A DNA stretch of 64,000 nucleotides from Syntrophomonadaceae bacterium. Its GTDB lineage: Bacteria > Bacillota > Dethiobacteria > DTU022. Position numbers and translations under genes: made by a program. Numbering within the stretch: position 1 is the first letter of the stretch; each line of letters opens with the position of its first letter. Positions 27,527-36,446 of the stretch are shown here, piece by piece. The stretch lies in NCBI GenBank assembly GCA_007130585.1, contig SLSE01000030.1, positions 1-64,000 on the forward strand. Reading direction: 5' to 3'. The notes beneath the pieces are model-generated. The model saw nothing but the letters and a program-made list of their open reading frames with translations. It made no database searches and had not been told where the DNA came from.

Positions 27527-28114
27527 TTATAAATTACCCTTCGTTGAAAGGACACCATCAAATCCTTCCATGGCTGATGAAGCTTCATTTAAAGCCCTCC
27601 CCGCGGCTTTAAATGCTGCTTCAATAATATGGTGTTTATTCAGGCCGTGGTTCATAATTAAATGCAGGGTTAATTTTCCTTCGTTGGCAAAAGCCTGCCA
27701 GAATTCCCTGAACAGTTCCGGATCCATTGAAGCAACCGGTCCCGGCGGAAGATCGAAATCGTAATGCAGCCAGGGCCGCCCGGAAAGATCGGCGACTGCC
27801 GTTACCAGCGCTTCGTCCATCGGTACGGCGCTGAAGCCGTAACGCCGGATTCCCTTTTTGCTGCCCAGGGTTTCCAGGAAAGCGCGGCCCAGGCAGATTC
27901 CTGTATCTTCAACAAGGTGATGCGGGTCGACTTCAATGTCTCCGGCCGCCCTGATGGACAGGTCGAAAAATCCATGGCGGCACCAGAGGGCAAGCATGTG
28001 TTCAAAAAACGGCAGGCCCGTGCTTAGATCAGCGCTGCCGCTGCCATCCAGGTTTAATTCCAGGGTAATATTGGTTTCTGCAGTTTTTCTTTCAATTTTT
28101 TTCCGGCGAGTCAT
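27527..28114 (-). CDS. hisB: Imidazoleglycerol-phosphate dehydratase
   Basis: Manganese-dependent dehydratase of histidine synthesis. 195 residues, the monofunctional form without a phosphatase domain. Both metal-binding repeats are present: DPHHLVEDTGICLG and NHGLNKHHIIEAAFKAAGRAL. FFEHMLALWCRHGFFDL is also typical. The start lies inside the hisD 3' end (23-base overlap), so it is translationally coupled. Because the phosphatase is separate, hisJ just downstream fits as the missing activity. Confidence 0.95.
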   Translation of the reverse strand: MTRRKKIERKTAETNITLELNLDGSGSADLSTGLPFFEHMLALWCRHGFFDLSIRAAGDIEVDPHHLVEDTGICLGRAFLETLGSKKGIRRYGFSAVPMDEALVTAVADLSGRPWLHYDFDLPPGPVASMDPELFREFWQAFANEGKLTLHLIMNHGLNKHHIIEAAFKAAGRALNEASSAMEGFDGVLSTKGNL

Positions 28115-29387
28115 CGTTCGGCCTCCTTATCAGTACGGCCCTGGCATGGGCTTCAAGACCTTCTGCCCTGGATAGGGCGGCAATTTTAGGCGCTGCCCGC
28201 TGCAGGGCCCCGGAGGTGTAGCAGAGCACGTTAGATCTTTTCATGAAATCGGCCACCCCGAGCGGTGAAGCATACCTGGCTGCGGTTCCCGTGGGCAAAA
28301 CATGGTTTGAGCCGGACCAGTAATCGCCCAGGGATTCGGGAGTATAGGGTCCGATAAATATGGCTCCGGCGCTGGTAATGTTTTCAAGGCAACTCCAGGC
28401 TTCCTCAAGGTGGAGTTCCAGGTGCTCGGGAGCCAGTTCGTTGACTACCGGCCAGGCCCCTTCGAGACCGGGAACCATAATAATCGCTCCATGCTGATGC
28501 AGGGACTGACCGGCGATTTCTTTCCTGGGCAGTGTTTCCAGCTGATCAGCGAGGTGATCGCGTACCTGGCCGGCCAGCGTTTCGGAATATGTGATCAGAA
28601 TTGAACGCGACAGCGGGTCATGCTCCGCCTGGGAAAGCAGATCAGCGGCAATGTAGGAGGGGTTGGCTCCTTCACCGGCAACTATTACTATTTCGCTGGG
28701 GCCGGCAAGCATATCGATGCCCACCTGTCCGAAAACTTCTTTTTTAGCCAGGGTAACGAATATATTTCCGGGGCCGACTATTTTTTGCACAGCGGGTACC
28801 GTTTCCGTGCCGTAAGCCATGGCCGCCACGGCCTGGGCCCCGCCTACCTTGTAAACGGCGGTAGCGCCTGCCAGGCGGGCGGCGGCAAGAGTAAGGGGGT
28901 TGACCTTCCCGTCGGTATCAGGCGGGGTGCACAGGAATACTTCACGTACTCCCGCTACCCGGGCAGGGATAACCGTCATCAGTACCGAGGATGGATAAGC
29001 CGCCGTTCCCCCGGGAATATAGGCGCCCACCCTTTGCAGGGGAACCACTCTCTGCCCGGCCAGCCAGCCCGGCCCGTTCTCCCACCAGCCTGTTTCAAGC
29101 TGCCGGAGATGAAAGCGTTCAATGTTCTCTTTTGCCTCCCTGATCGCATCCAGCAGGTCCGGCTCCACAAGTCCGGCAGCTTCGGAGATTTCATCGGCAC
29201 CGGCCTGCAGCTGATCCAGCCTGGCCTGATCAAATTTACGGGTATACCTGTAAAGGGCTTCATCTCCGTCCCGGCGAACCGCTTCTATAATGTCAAGAAC
29301 CTGCTGTTTCTCATGAGGATAGTCACTCAGGGTTGTTGCAGGGTGGCTTCTTTTATACTGATCGAAGGAGTAAACAGGCAAGGGCAT
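28092..29387 (-). CDS. hisD: Histidinol dehydrogenase
   Basis: Zinc enzyme catalysing the last two oxidations to histidine. 431 residues. Signatures include [20 protein letters not shown], the long conserved segment around [19 protein letters not shown] and [14 protein letters not shown], zinc ligands in [14 protein letters not shown] and [10 protein letters not shown], and [18 protein letters not shown]. It follows aroA after about 90 bases and leads the hisD-B-A-I-J series. Confidence 0.96.
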   Translation of the reverse strand: MPLPVYSFDQYKRSHPATTLSDYPHEKQQVLDIIEAVRRDGDEALYRYTRKFDQARLDQLQAGADEISEAAGLVEPDLLDAIREAKENIERFHLRQLETGWWENGPGWLAGQRVVPLQRVGAYIPGGTAAYPSSVLMTVIPARVAGVREVFLCTPPDTDGKVNPLTLAAARLAGATAVYKVGGAQAVAAMAYGTETVPAVQKIVGPGNIFVTLAKKEVFGQVGIDMLAGPSEIVIVAGEGANPSYIAADLLSQAEHDPLSRSILITYSETLAGQVRDHLADQLETLPRKEIAGQSLHQHGAIIMVPGLEGAWPVVNELAPEHLELHLEEAWSCLENITSAGAIFIGPYTPESLGDYWSGSNHVLPTGTAARYASPLGVADFMKRSNVLCYTSGALQRAAPKIAALSRAEGLEAHARAVLIRRPNDDSPEKN

Positions 29388-29475
29388 TGGTTATCTCCTA
29401 ATCTGCCGCATGAAAATTTGCCGGCGCGGATAAGCGGAAAGAACAACCATATATTAGCATAGCCGGCCACAGGCG

Positions 29476-30774
29476 TCAATTAAAGGGTTTTTTCACGATC
29501 AGGGAGCGCATTGAGGGCATAAACTTCGGAAAAGATATGTTGATTACCTCTGCTCCGTGCACCGCTGTTTCCCCTTCCGCCACCAGCCCGGCAACGGCCA
29601 GGGCCATGGCGATGCGGTGATCGCCGCAGCTTTCGACTTCCGCGCCTTTCAGCTGCTTTCCGCCATCAATAATCATCCCGTCTTCAGTTTCTGTAATTTG
29701 CACGCCCAGCTTTTGCAGCTGTGCGCAAAGTTCGGAAATCCGGTCTGATTCTTTAACCCTCAGCTCCGATGCATCGCTGATCACGGTCTTTCCTTCAGCT
29801 AGCGCCGCCGCAACCGCTATGACGGGAATTTCATCAATCAGGCGGGGAATAATTTCCCCCTGCAGGGTTATACCTTCCAGCCGCTTCCCGCCCCGGACCA
29901 GGATATCGGCAACCGGCTCTTCACCCCAGCTGCGTTTGTTTTGCAGTTCCAGGGACGCTCCCATTTCTTGCAGCGCTTCGATGATACCGCTGCGGGTAGG
30001 GTTAATTCCCACATCCTTCAGGAGTACTTCGGCATCGGGAATAACGGCGGCAGCTACCATCATAAATGCGGCAGCAGATATATCCCCCGGAACGCGGACC
30101 TGGCTGCCTCTCAAAACAGGGCGGCCCTCCAGGGCTACTTTTAAGCCTTCGCTCCTGATAGGAACGCCGAATTTTTTCATCATCAGCTCGGTATGATCAC
30201 GGCTGCGGTGCGGTTCTTCCACTGTGGTTTCCCCTTCGGCATACAGCCCTGCCAGTAAAACCGCCGTTTTTACCTGGGCGCTGGCCCGGGGAGATTTGTA
30301 ATTGATGGCCCGGAGATCGCCACCGCTCACGGCCAGGGGCAGGTTGCCGGTGCCTCCTTCGCCTTCGATTGCAGCGCCCATCAGGCCCAGGGGTTCTGTT
30401 ACCCTTTTCATCGGCCGGCTCCGTAAAGATTTATCGCCGGTAAGCATTGTTTTAAAGGGTTGTCCGGCAAGGATACCGAGCAGAAGGCGGGCGGTTGTTC
30501 CTGAATTGCCGGCATCCAGAATATCTGCAGGCTGCTTCAAAACCATATTTCTTCCCTCTATGATGAGGTTATTGCCCTGCGGCGTTATTTTAACTCCCAA
30601 CTGCTGCAGGCACCTGATCGTGGAAAGACAATCCCGGGCATCAAGATAACCTTTAACTTCAGTTACGCCTCGGGCCAGGGCGCCCAGCATGAGGGCACGG
30701 TGTGTAATTGATTTGTCGCCCGGAACTGCTATTTCCCCGCAAAATCTCTCGGGCGGGTTTGTAATTATGATCAC
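29476..30774 (-). CDS. aroA: EPSP synthase (3-phosphoshikimate 1-carboxyvinyltransferase)
   Basis: Sixth step of the shikimate pathway, joining PEP and shikimate-3-phosphate. 432 residues. The N-terminal GDKSITHRALMLGALARG, LDAGNSGTTARLLLGILAGQ, RSRPMKRVTEPL and the C-terminal KESDRISELCAQLQKLG and CGDHRIAMALAVAGL are all family signatures. In the first active-site loop it has LDAGNSGTT without the alanine of glyphosate-tolerant class II enzymes, but I do not assign a class firmly. It is the first gene of the minus-strand aro/his run and is divergent from the gene at 30920. Confidence 0.96.
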   Translation of the reverse strand: MIIITNPPERFCGEIAVPGDKSITHRALMLGALARGVTEVKGYLDARDCLSTIRCLQQLGVKITPQGNNLIIEGRNMVLKQPADILDAGNSGTTARLLLGILAGQPFKTMLTGDKSLRSRPMKRVTEPLGLMGAAIEGEGGTGNLPLAVSGGDLRAINYKSPRASAQVKTAVLLAGLYAEGETTVEEPHRSRDHTELMMKKFGVPIRSEGLKVALEGRPVLRGSQVRVPGDISAAAFMMVAAAVIPDAEVLLKDVGINPTRSGIIEALQEMGASLELQNKRSWGEEPVADILVRGGKRLEGITLQGEIIPRLIDEIPVIAVAAALAEGKTVISDASELRVKESDRISELCAQLQKLGVQITETEDGMIIDGGKQLKGAEVESCGDHRIAMALAVAGLVAEGETAVHGAEVINISFPKFMPSMRSLIVKKPFN

Positions 30775-30828
30775 CTTTAGCGGGCCCCCTGTCTCTTAAC
30801 CTGTTTAATTCCGGCCTGCATAATCCTG

Positions 30829-30857
30829 CTGAATGATACAGGCATCTATGCTATAAT
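30829..30857 (+). promoter_or_regulatory. Promoter for the P-loop/Asp23 gene
   Basis: TGC-TATAAT at 30849-30857 is a perfect extended -10; the -35 region CTGAAT at 30829 is weak. It would give a leader of about 55 bases ahead of the GTG at 30920. Confidence 0.5.
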
Positions 30858-30919
30858 AATAAACAGTTTATCCGGCAGACGCAAGTAACCAATAAATCTG
30901 CAGCATTGGAAGTGATTGA

Positions 30920-31801
30920 GTGGAAATATACGCGTTAATCGGCCACAGCGGAACCGGTAAAAGCCACCATGCGCCAATAACGGCCAGGCAGCACAACATC
31001 GACTATATCATCGATGACGGTCTTCTAATAAAAGAAAACAGGAATTTAGCGGGCCGTTCGGCCAAGCGGGAGAGTACCCGCTACGGCGCGATTAAAAGAG
31101 CCCTGTTTACAGATCCCGAACATGCCGATCAATTAAAAACCAAAATTGATGAGATAAAGCCTGAACGGATCATGATTATCGGCACGTCCAGGCGGATGAC
31201 TGAAGTAATAGCTGAAAACCTCGGCCTGCCGGCCCCGACGCGTTACTTCGCCATTGAGGAAGTCTCAACCCCCGAATCGATCCAGACTGCCCTGTCAATC
31301 AGGGCATCTGAAAACCGGCATGCCATACCGCTGCCCACTTTTGAGATCAAGAAAGAATTCCCCGGCTACATAATCGATCCGCTGCGTTCATTTTTCAGCT
31401 TTCCGCCTACCCGGCCCGTAGCGCTGCCCCCGATTGAGCGATCGGTTGTCCGGCCCGTTTTCAGCACACTGGGCAGTTTCTTTATTGCCGAACATGTAAT
31501 TACCGATCTGGTAGAGTATGTCATTTCGCATATTCCCGGCGTTCACAGGGTGCTTAATGTAGAGTTGAAAAACGGCAAGATAAAGGTGGTATTAAATATT
31601 GACCTCTCCATCGACCTGGTTTCAGTTCCGGGAATGAGGATCGATTCCCTGCTGCAGGAAGTACAGCAGGCAGCCAAGGAGGAAATAGAATATCAGACCG
31701 GTTTTTACCTTGACCGGGTAAACGTCAATGCCAGAAAACTGCATTTGCAGAGAGATATTAAGAAGGACCGGGATGCGCTCCGCCGGACTAAGAGCAAGTA
31801 G
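30920..31801 (+). CDS. Unrecognised P-loop protein with an Asp23/Gls24-like C-terminal domain
   Basis: 293 residues from a GTG start. The N-terminus YALIGHSGTGKS holds a Walker A loop (residues 8-15), followed by IDYIIDDGLLI, a kinase-like start, and IMIIGTSRRMTEVIAENL. The middle (about 150-175) is Pro/Phe-rich. From about residue 180 the chain resembles an Asp23/Gls24 (DUF322) alkaline-shock domain: GSFFIAEHVITDLVEYVISHIPGVHRV, then VVLNIDLSIDLVSVPGM and a helix rich in Gln and Glu. The tail is basic. No membrane segment. It is the only plus-strand gene between long minus-strand runs. It may be a nucleotide-dependent stress or envelope protein, but no function is assigned. Confidence 0.6.
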   Translation: MEIYALIGHSGTGKSHHAPITARQHNIDYIIDDGLLIKENRNLAGRSAKRESTRYGAIKRALFTDPEHADQLKTKIDEIKPERIMIIGTSRRMTEVIAENLGLPAPTRYFAIEEVSTPESIQTALSIRASENRHAIPLPTFEIKKEFPGYIIDPLRSFFSFPPTRPVALPPIERSVVRPVFSTLGSFFIAEHVITDLVEYVISHIPGVHRVLNVELKNGKIKVVLNIDLSIDLVSVPGMRIDSLLQEVQQAAKEEIEYQTGFYLDRVNVNARKLHLQRDIKKDRDALRRTKSK

Positions 31802-31849
31802 CCGGGCAGTAAAAAAACATCTTTAACACCGCTCCCCGGCTTACCGGTA

Positions 31850-32650
31850 TCAGCATTCTTCAACCCGCCACGGATGACTGTATACATTCATTCTACGGCC
31901 CCTGGCAAACCCGACCAGGGTAATATTTAAAGTTTCGGCCAGTTCTATGCTTAATGAAGTGGGAGCCGACCTGGAAACAAGCAGCTGAATTTTTAACTTG
32001 GCCGCCTTGAGCAGGATTTCCGAACTGAGGCGCCCGCTGGTTACTATCACCTTATCGTCAGTGGCAACTCCATTAATCAGGCATTCACCGATTATTTTAT
32101 CAACAGCATTATGCCGGCCTATGTCTTCGTAAAAGTAGAGCAGCTGCTCGCGGTCGGCCAGGGCGGCGCTGTGTACGCCGCCGGTCTGTTTAAAAACAAG
32201 AGCCCGCTCCTGCAGGGAATTCACCAGGTCAAGGATCCGGTCGGCTTTAACTGTCATTCTTCCTTCCAGGGGCCTGCTGCGCAGTGAATCGAGAACATTA
32301 AAAAAAACGGTGCCTTTTCCGCAGCCCGAAGTAACTGTCCTTTTTCCGTACAGTTTCCCGGCCAGATCAGCCCTGTTTTTCAGTTCAATTTCAACCAGGC
32401 CCTCTTTTTCCAGGACCCGGATCGATTCCAATTCTTCAATGGTGGAAATGAGCCCTTCGGATTGCAGAAAGCCCAGGGCCAGCCGGTCAATTTTCTCAGG
32501 TGTGCAAAGCAGGGTGACAAGTTCGCTGCCATTTAAAAATATAGTTACCGGAGCCTCGGCGGTTACCAGGTCTTCCAGCTGCTCCAGGCAACCATTTTCA
32601 CCCCGGCGGATTCTCGTTATTTTAGCCCGGATCAGCTTATCCTGTTCCAT
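31850..32650 (-). CDS. fdhD: FdhD, sulfurtransferase for formate dehydrogenase
   Basis: Moves sulfur from IscS to the molybdenum (tungsten) bis-MGD cofactor of formate dehydrogenases, which is needed for activity. 266 residues. Visible signatures are LALGFLQSEGLI, the cysteine-loop TSGCGKGT, KQTGGVHSAAL, EDIGRHNAVDKIIG, and VTSGRLSSEILLKAA with SRSAPTSLSIELAE. Only the first cysteine of the CxxC seen in the E. coli protein is present. It lies two bases after the beta-glucosidase gene in the formate dehydrogenase transcription unit, consistent with maturation of the FDH upstream. Confidence 0.94.
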   Translation of the reverse strand: MEQDKLIRAKITRIRRGENGCLEQLEDLVTAEAPVTIFLNGSELVTLLCTPEKIDRLALGFLQSEGLISTIEELESIRVLEKEGLVEIELKNRADLAGKLYGKRTVTSGCGKGTVFFNVLDSLRSRPLEGRMTVKADRILDLVNSLQERALVFKQTGGVHSAALADREQLLYFYEDIGRHNAVDKIIGECLINGVATDDKVIVTSGRLSSEILLKAAKLKIQLLVSRSAPTSLSIELAETLNITLVGFARGRRMNVYSHPWRVEEC

Positions 32651-32651
32651 A

Positions 32652-34001
32652 TTAAACCTCCAGGCCGTTACGGCCGATCACATCTCTGTACCAGCAGGCG
32701 CTGTTTTTCAGGTAACGCTCCTGGGTCTGGTAATCTATGTAAATCAGGCCGAAACGTTTGCTGTAGCCAAAGCTCCACTCAAAATTGTCCATCAATGACC
32801 ACACAAAATAACCCTGCAGGGGAATACCTTCCTGCATGGCATTCCATGCTTCGGCCAGGTAACCTTCCAGGTAGGCGATCCGGCGGGAATCATCAATTGT
32901 TCCGTCTTTCTTTAGCCGGTCAGGAAAGGCAGCTCCGTTTTCTGTAATGTAGAGCGGAAGGGCGCCGTAATCATGATGCACACGGGTTAGCAATTCGTAG
33001 ATGCCTCGCGGGTATACTTCCCAGCCCATTTCGGTATATTCTTTTTCCGGAGGGTTAACCGGGCTGCCCATAAAGTCTTCCCCGGAGCTGCCGGCCCGGA
33101 CAACTATCCTGGTATAGTTATTGATACCCAGAAAATCGATCGGCTCGGCAATTACGGCAGCGTCATCTTCACTGTGAGGCACCTGGAAAGAACGGGAGAA
33201 CAGCTCAATCATATCCCGAGGGTAGCTGCTCCTGAATATGGGATCCAGGAACCAGCGGTTCATAAAGCCGTCTGTCCGGACGGCCTGGGCCAGGTCGGCG
33301 CTGCTGTCAGAGGCAGGTTCAACGGGAGTGAGGTTCAAAGCTATGCCGATCGGCTCGGATTTACGGCCGCTTTCCCGGTAAGTTTTTACAGCCAGGCCGT
33401 GTCCCAAAAGCAGGTTATGGGCCGCCTGCAGCGCCGTGTTAAAATCATTCAGGCCCGGGGCATGCACGCCAAGGGCATGACCGAGAAATGCCGAAACCCA
33501 GGGCTCGTTCAAGGTTATCCAGAGGTGCACGGGCAGGTCAAGGTTTTCAAAAACAAAGGCGGCGTACTGGTTAAAGTATTCGGCCGTATCACGGTTGGCC
33601 CATCCCCCGCGATCCTGAAGAGCCTGGGGCAAATCCCAGTGGTAGAGCGTTGCCACGGGCCGGATCCTGTGCCTGTGAAGTTCTTCAACCAGGTTGCGGT
33701 AAAAATCAAGCCCTTTCCGGTTGGCCTTGCCGCCGCCGGCCGGAAATATACGGGGCCAGGAAACAGAAAACCGGTAACTGTTTAAACCGAGGTCAGCCAT
33801 CCGGCCGACATCTTCCCGGTAGAGGCGGTAGTGCTCGCAGGCGGTATCGCCATTTTCACCATTCCAGGTATTGCCCGGAGTGTGCGCAAACCGGTCCCAT
33901 ATGGATTCTCCCTTTCCGTCAGCGGAAGGAGAACCTTCTACCTGGTAGGCGGAAGTTGCCGCGCCCCATAAAAAACCTTCCGGAAAGAGCAGTTTAGACA
34001 A
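32652..34001 (-). CDS. bglA: Beta-glucosidase, glycoside hydrolase family 1
   Basis: 449-residue cytoplasmic GH1 enzyme (no signal peptide) that hydrolyses beta-glucosides such as cellobiose. The N-terminus FPEGFLWGAATSAYQVEGS is the family signature; the acid/base Glu166 is in TLNEPW and the nucleophile Glu353 in YITENGAAF. The C-terminal SLMDNFEWSFGYSKRFGL is also typical. Its place between the formate dehydrogenase catalytic gene (7 bases upstream) and fdhD (2 bases downstream) is unexpected for a sugar hydrolase. No PTS or sugar transporter is adjacent. Confidence 0.95.
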   Translation of the reverse strand: MSKLLFPEGFLWGAATSAYQVEGSPSADGKGESIWDRFAHTPGNTWNGENGDTACEHYRLYREDVGRMADLGLNSYRFSVSWPRIFPAGGGKANRKGLDFYRNLVEELHRHRIRPVATLYHWDLPQALQDRGGWANRDTAEYFNQYAAFVFENLDLPVHLWITLNEPWVSAFLGHALGVHAPGLNDFNTALQAAHNLLLGHGLAVKTYRESGRKSEPIGIALNLTPVEPASDSSADLAQAVRTDGFMNRWFLDPIFRSSYPRDMIELFSRSFQVPHSEDDAAVIAEPIDFLGINNYTRIVVRAGSSGEDFMGSPVNPPEKEYTEMGWEVYPRGIYELLTRVHHDYGALPLYITENGAAFPDRLKKDGTIDDSRRIAYLEGYLAEAWNAMQEGIPLQGYFVWSLMDNFEWSFGYSKRFGLIYIDYQTQERYLKNSACWYRDVIGRNGLEV

Positions 34002-34007
34002 TACCGG

Positions 34008-36446
34008 TTACCTCCCGACAGTCCTGTAAAAATTTCTGACCACCGAGCGCTTATTCATGCTGTCGCTCTGGCACTGGCAGGCATGATGAACCAGGGCGTC
34101 TTTCTTCGTCCCGGCAGCTTCTGAAACTTTCAGTTTTTCCTGCTCAACCACCGAAAACAGGCCCAGGCCGCGGCTGAAGCGCCCTTCGTAAAGATATGCC
34201 GTTCCGGGGTGTTCCCCTGTCGGACACGGCCACTGGAGGCTTCCTTGCGCCAGCCTCTCGTATGACATACCGGCATACTGGGGCGTGAGGGAGGCCATTT
34301 CGTCAAAAACGTCGCCAGCGCCGTCGTAAGCCCAGTCAAATCCCAGCCATCCGGCCAGTTCAGCAATGATCGCCCAGCCCGGGAAAGCATCCCCCGGCGG
34401 TTTTACCGCCGGCCGGGTAAGCTGCACCCGCCGTTCTGTATTGGTATAGGTGCCCTGTTGCTCGGCAAAAGCGGCAGCAGGCAGGACCACATCGGCCAGG
34501 GCGGCAGTTTCGGTCATAAAGATATCCTGGACGACCAGGAAGTCCAGGCCGGCCAGGTAGCAGGCGGTTTCCTCATCTTCTCCTCCGACACAGGTGACCG
34601 GGTTTTCATCCAGAATCAACATCGCTTTAATTTTATCCCCGGCGCCGCCCTCAAAAACATCGGCCGCGGAAAGTCCCTCCTGGTCACTGATATCGGTACC
34701 CCAGGCCCGGGCAAACTTAACACGGACTGATTTTTCCTTAACAGGCTGGTAGCCCGTTAAAACAGCAGGCAGGGCGCCCATGTCGGAAGCCCCCTGCAGG
34801 TTGTTTTCACCGTAGGGCAGGTACAGGCCGGCTGATTCTTTCCCCAGGTTGCCCGTGAGCAGGGCCAGGTTGGCCAGGGCCAGGACCAGCCCGCCGTTTC
34901 CGGCAGAGTAATCCATGCCGACCGTGGAAATAATAGCAGCGCTCCCGGCGCCGGCGTAAGCGCGTGCAGCGCTGCGCAAATCTTCTTCGCTGATGCCGGT
35001 GACTTCGGCAGTGTAGCGGGGAGTGTATTCGGCAACAGCAGCCCTGAAAGCATCGTAACCCTCGGTGCGCCGGTCAATAAAAAGCTGATCCTGAAGACCC
35101 TCTTCAATAATCGCGTTGGCAATTCCGTTAACGAGGGCAACCGCGCTTCCATCCCTGAGGGTGAGGTGATGATGGGCAATATCGGTCAGGCCGATCGGAT
35201 CGGGATCGGCAACAATCAGTTTTGCCCCTTTCCGGACCGCTTCGCGCACCCTGTAGCTGATTATCGGGTGGCTCACGTAAGGATCGGCGGCAATTACGAA
35301 TACCGCCCCGGTTGAGGCCAGCTCTTCAATGCTGTTGGTCATGGCAGCGCTGCCGAACGCCTTCATCATACCGTCCACCGCCGGTGCATGGCAGTGCCTG
35401 GTATAACTGTCGACATTGTTAGTTCCCAGGAAGCGGATCAGTTTTTGAAAAAGGTAGCTTTCCTCGTTGGTTGTTTTGGGCGAGCAAAGGCCCATGATCG
35501 CGTCGCTGCCATAGCGTTCCATTATCTCTTCAATACTGTCAGCAATGAACCCAAGCGCTTCTTCCCAGCTCACTTCTATAAAAACGCCGTTCGACTTGAC
35601 CAGGGGGCTGGTAAGCCGGTCACCGCTTTGCAGGTAATCCCAGCCGAACTTGCCCCTGGCGCAGAGATGGCCCCGGTTAACGGGGTTTTCCTCCACCGGG
35701 GTAACCCCGATCACTTCGTTGTCCTTAACATGCAAATATATGTTGCAGCCCACGCTGCAGTAGGGGCAAACGGACCTGGTCTTTTCAACCTGCCAGGGGC
35801 GTCCCTTGCTGAAACTGTACTTCGGTATCAATGCCCCGACCGGACAGCTGTCCATGCAAAGGCCGCAAAATATACAGGTGGAGTCTTCAATCGGATCTTC
35901 AAAAGGGGGAGCGACATTGGATGTAAATCCGCGCCTGGCAAAATCGATCGCGCCGGCCCCGATCACATCCTGGCACTTGCCAACACAGATCCCGCAAAGA
36001 ATGCATTTATTCATGTCCCGTAAAAAGAAAGCGTTCGTATCATCGTAATCAAGCTTCTTTACTTCACCGCCGTAGTTGCTGTCGGCTACGCCGTAACGGT
36101 AACAGTAGTCCTGGAGCTTGCATTCCCCCGTCTTTTCGCAGGTTATGCAGTCCAGGGGGTGGTTGGCAACCAGCAGGGTCAGAACTTCCCTGCGGGCGCG
36201 GATTACCCTTTCGGATTCGGTATGGATCACCATACCGCTGCCGGCGGGGGCAACGCATGAAGCCACCAGGGTTCGCGCATTCTCAACCTCGACCAGGCAG
36301 ATCCTGCAGGCCCCGTTTGGCGGCAGTTCCGAATCGTAGCAAAAAGTGGGGATGTCCCTGCCCAGCCGGCGGGCGGCTTCCAGGATAGTTGTACCCGGAG
36401 CTACTTCAACCTCTGTTCCGTCGATAGTCAGTTTAATTGCTGACAT
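34008..36446 (-). CDS. fdhA: NAD(P)-linked formate dehydrogenase catalytic subunit (Cys type)
   Basis: 812-residue molybdopterin oxidoreductase with a NuoG-like front end. A [2Fe-2S] domain has Cys36, 47, 50 and 64; a His/Cys region (about 96-115) binds another cluster; two ferredoxin clusters follow in CILCGICVGKCQDV and CIFCGLCMDSCPVG. The MGD domain starts with its [4Fe-4S] ligands Cys227, 230, 234 and 262. The metal ligand is Cys352 in TRHCHAP, where many formate dehydrogenases have selenocysteine; the following His is conserved. It forms an operon with nuoF- and nuoE-like genes, so electrons from formate likely reach NAD(P), perhaps with ferredoxin by bifurcation. No hydrogenase H-cluster is present. 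Confidence 0.9.
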   Translation of the reverse strand: MSAIKLTIDGTEVEVAPGTTILEAARRLGRDIPTFCYDSELPPNGACRICLVEVENARTLVASCVAPAGSGMVIHTESERVIRARREVLTLLVANHPLDCITCEKTGECKLQDYCYRYGVADSNYGGEVKKLDYDDTNAFFLRDMNKCILCGICVGKCQDVIGAGAIDFARRGFTSNVAPPFEDPIEDSTCIFCGLCMDSCPVGALIPKYSFSKGRPWQVEKTRSVCPYCSVGCNIYLHVKDNEVIGVTPVEENPVNRGHLCARGKFGWDYLQSGDRLTSPLVKSNGVFIEVSWEEALGFIADSIEEIMERYGSDAIMGLCSPKTTNEESYLFQKLIRFLGTNNVDSYTRHCHAPAVDGMMKAFGSAAMTNSIEELASTGAVFVIAADPYVSHPIISYRVREAVRKGAKLIVADPDPIGLTDIAHHHLTLRDGSAVALVNGIANAIIEEGLQDQLFIDRRTEGYDAFRAAVAEYTPRYTAEVTGISEEDLRSAARAYAGAGSAAIISTVGMDYSAGNGGLVLALANLALLTGNLGKESAGLYLPYGENNLQGASDMGALPAVLTGYQPVKEKSVRVKFARAWGTDISDQEGLSAADVFEGGAGDKIKAMLILDENPVTCVGGEDEETACYLAGLDFLVVQDIFMTETAALADVVLPAAAFAEQQGTYTNTERRVQLTRPAVKPPGDAFPGWAIIAELAGWLGFDWAYDGAGDVFDEMASLTPQYAGMSYERLAQGSLQWPCPTGEHPGTAYLYEGRFSRGLGLFSVVEQEKLKVSEAAGTKKDALVHHACQCQSDSMNKRSVVRNFYRTVGR

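Noticed and set aside
34008..36446. An [FeFe]-hydrogenase catalytic subunit, given its NuoEF-like partners
   Set aside because: After the ferredoxin domains the protein has the molybdopterin fold with its Cys352 ligand and no H-cluster motifs.
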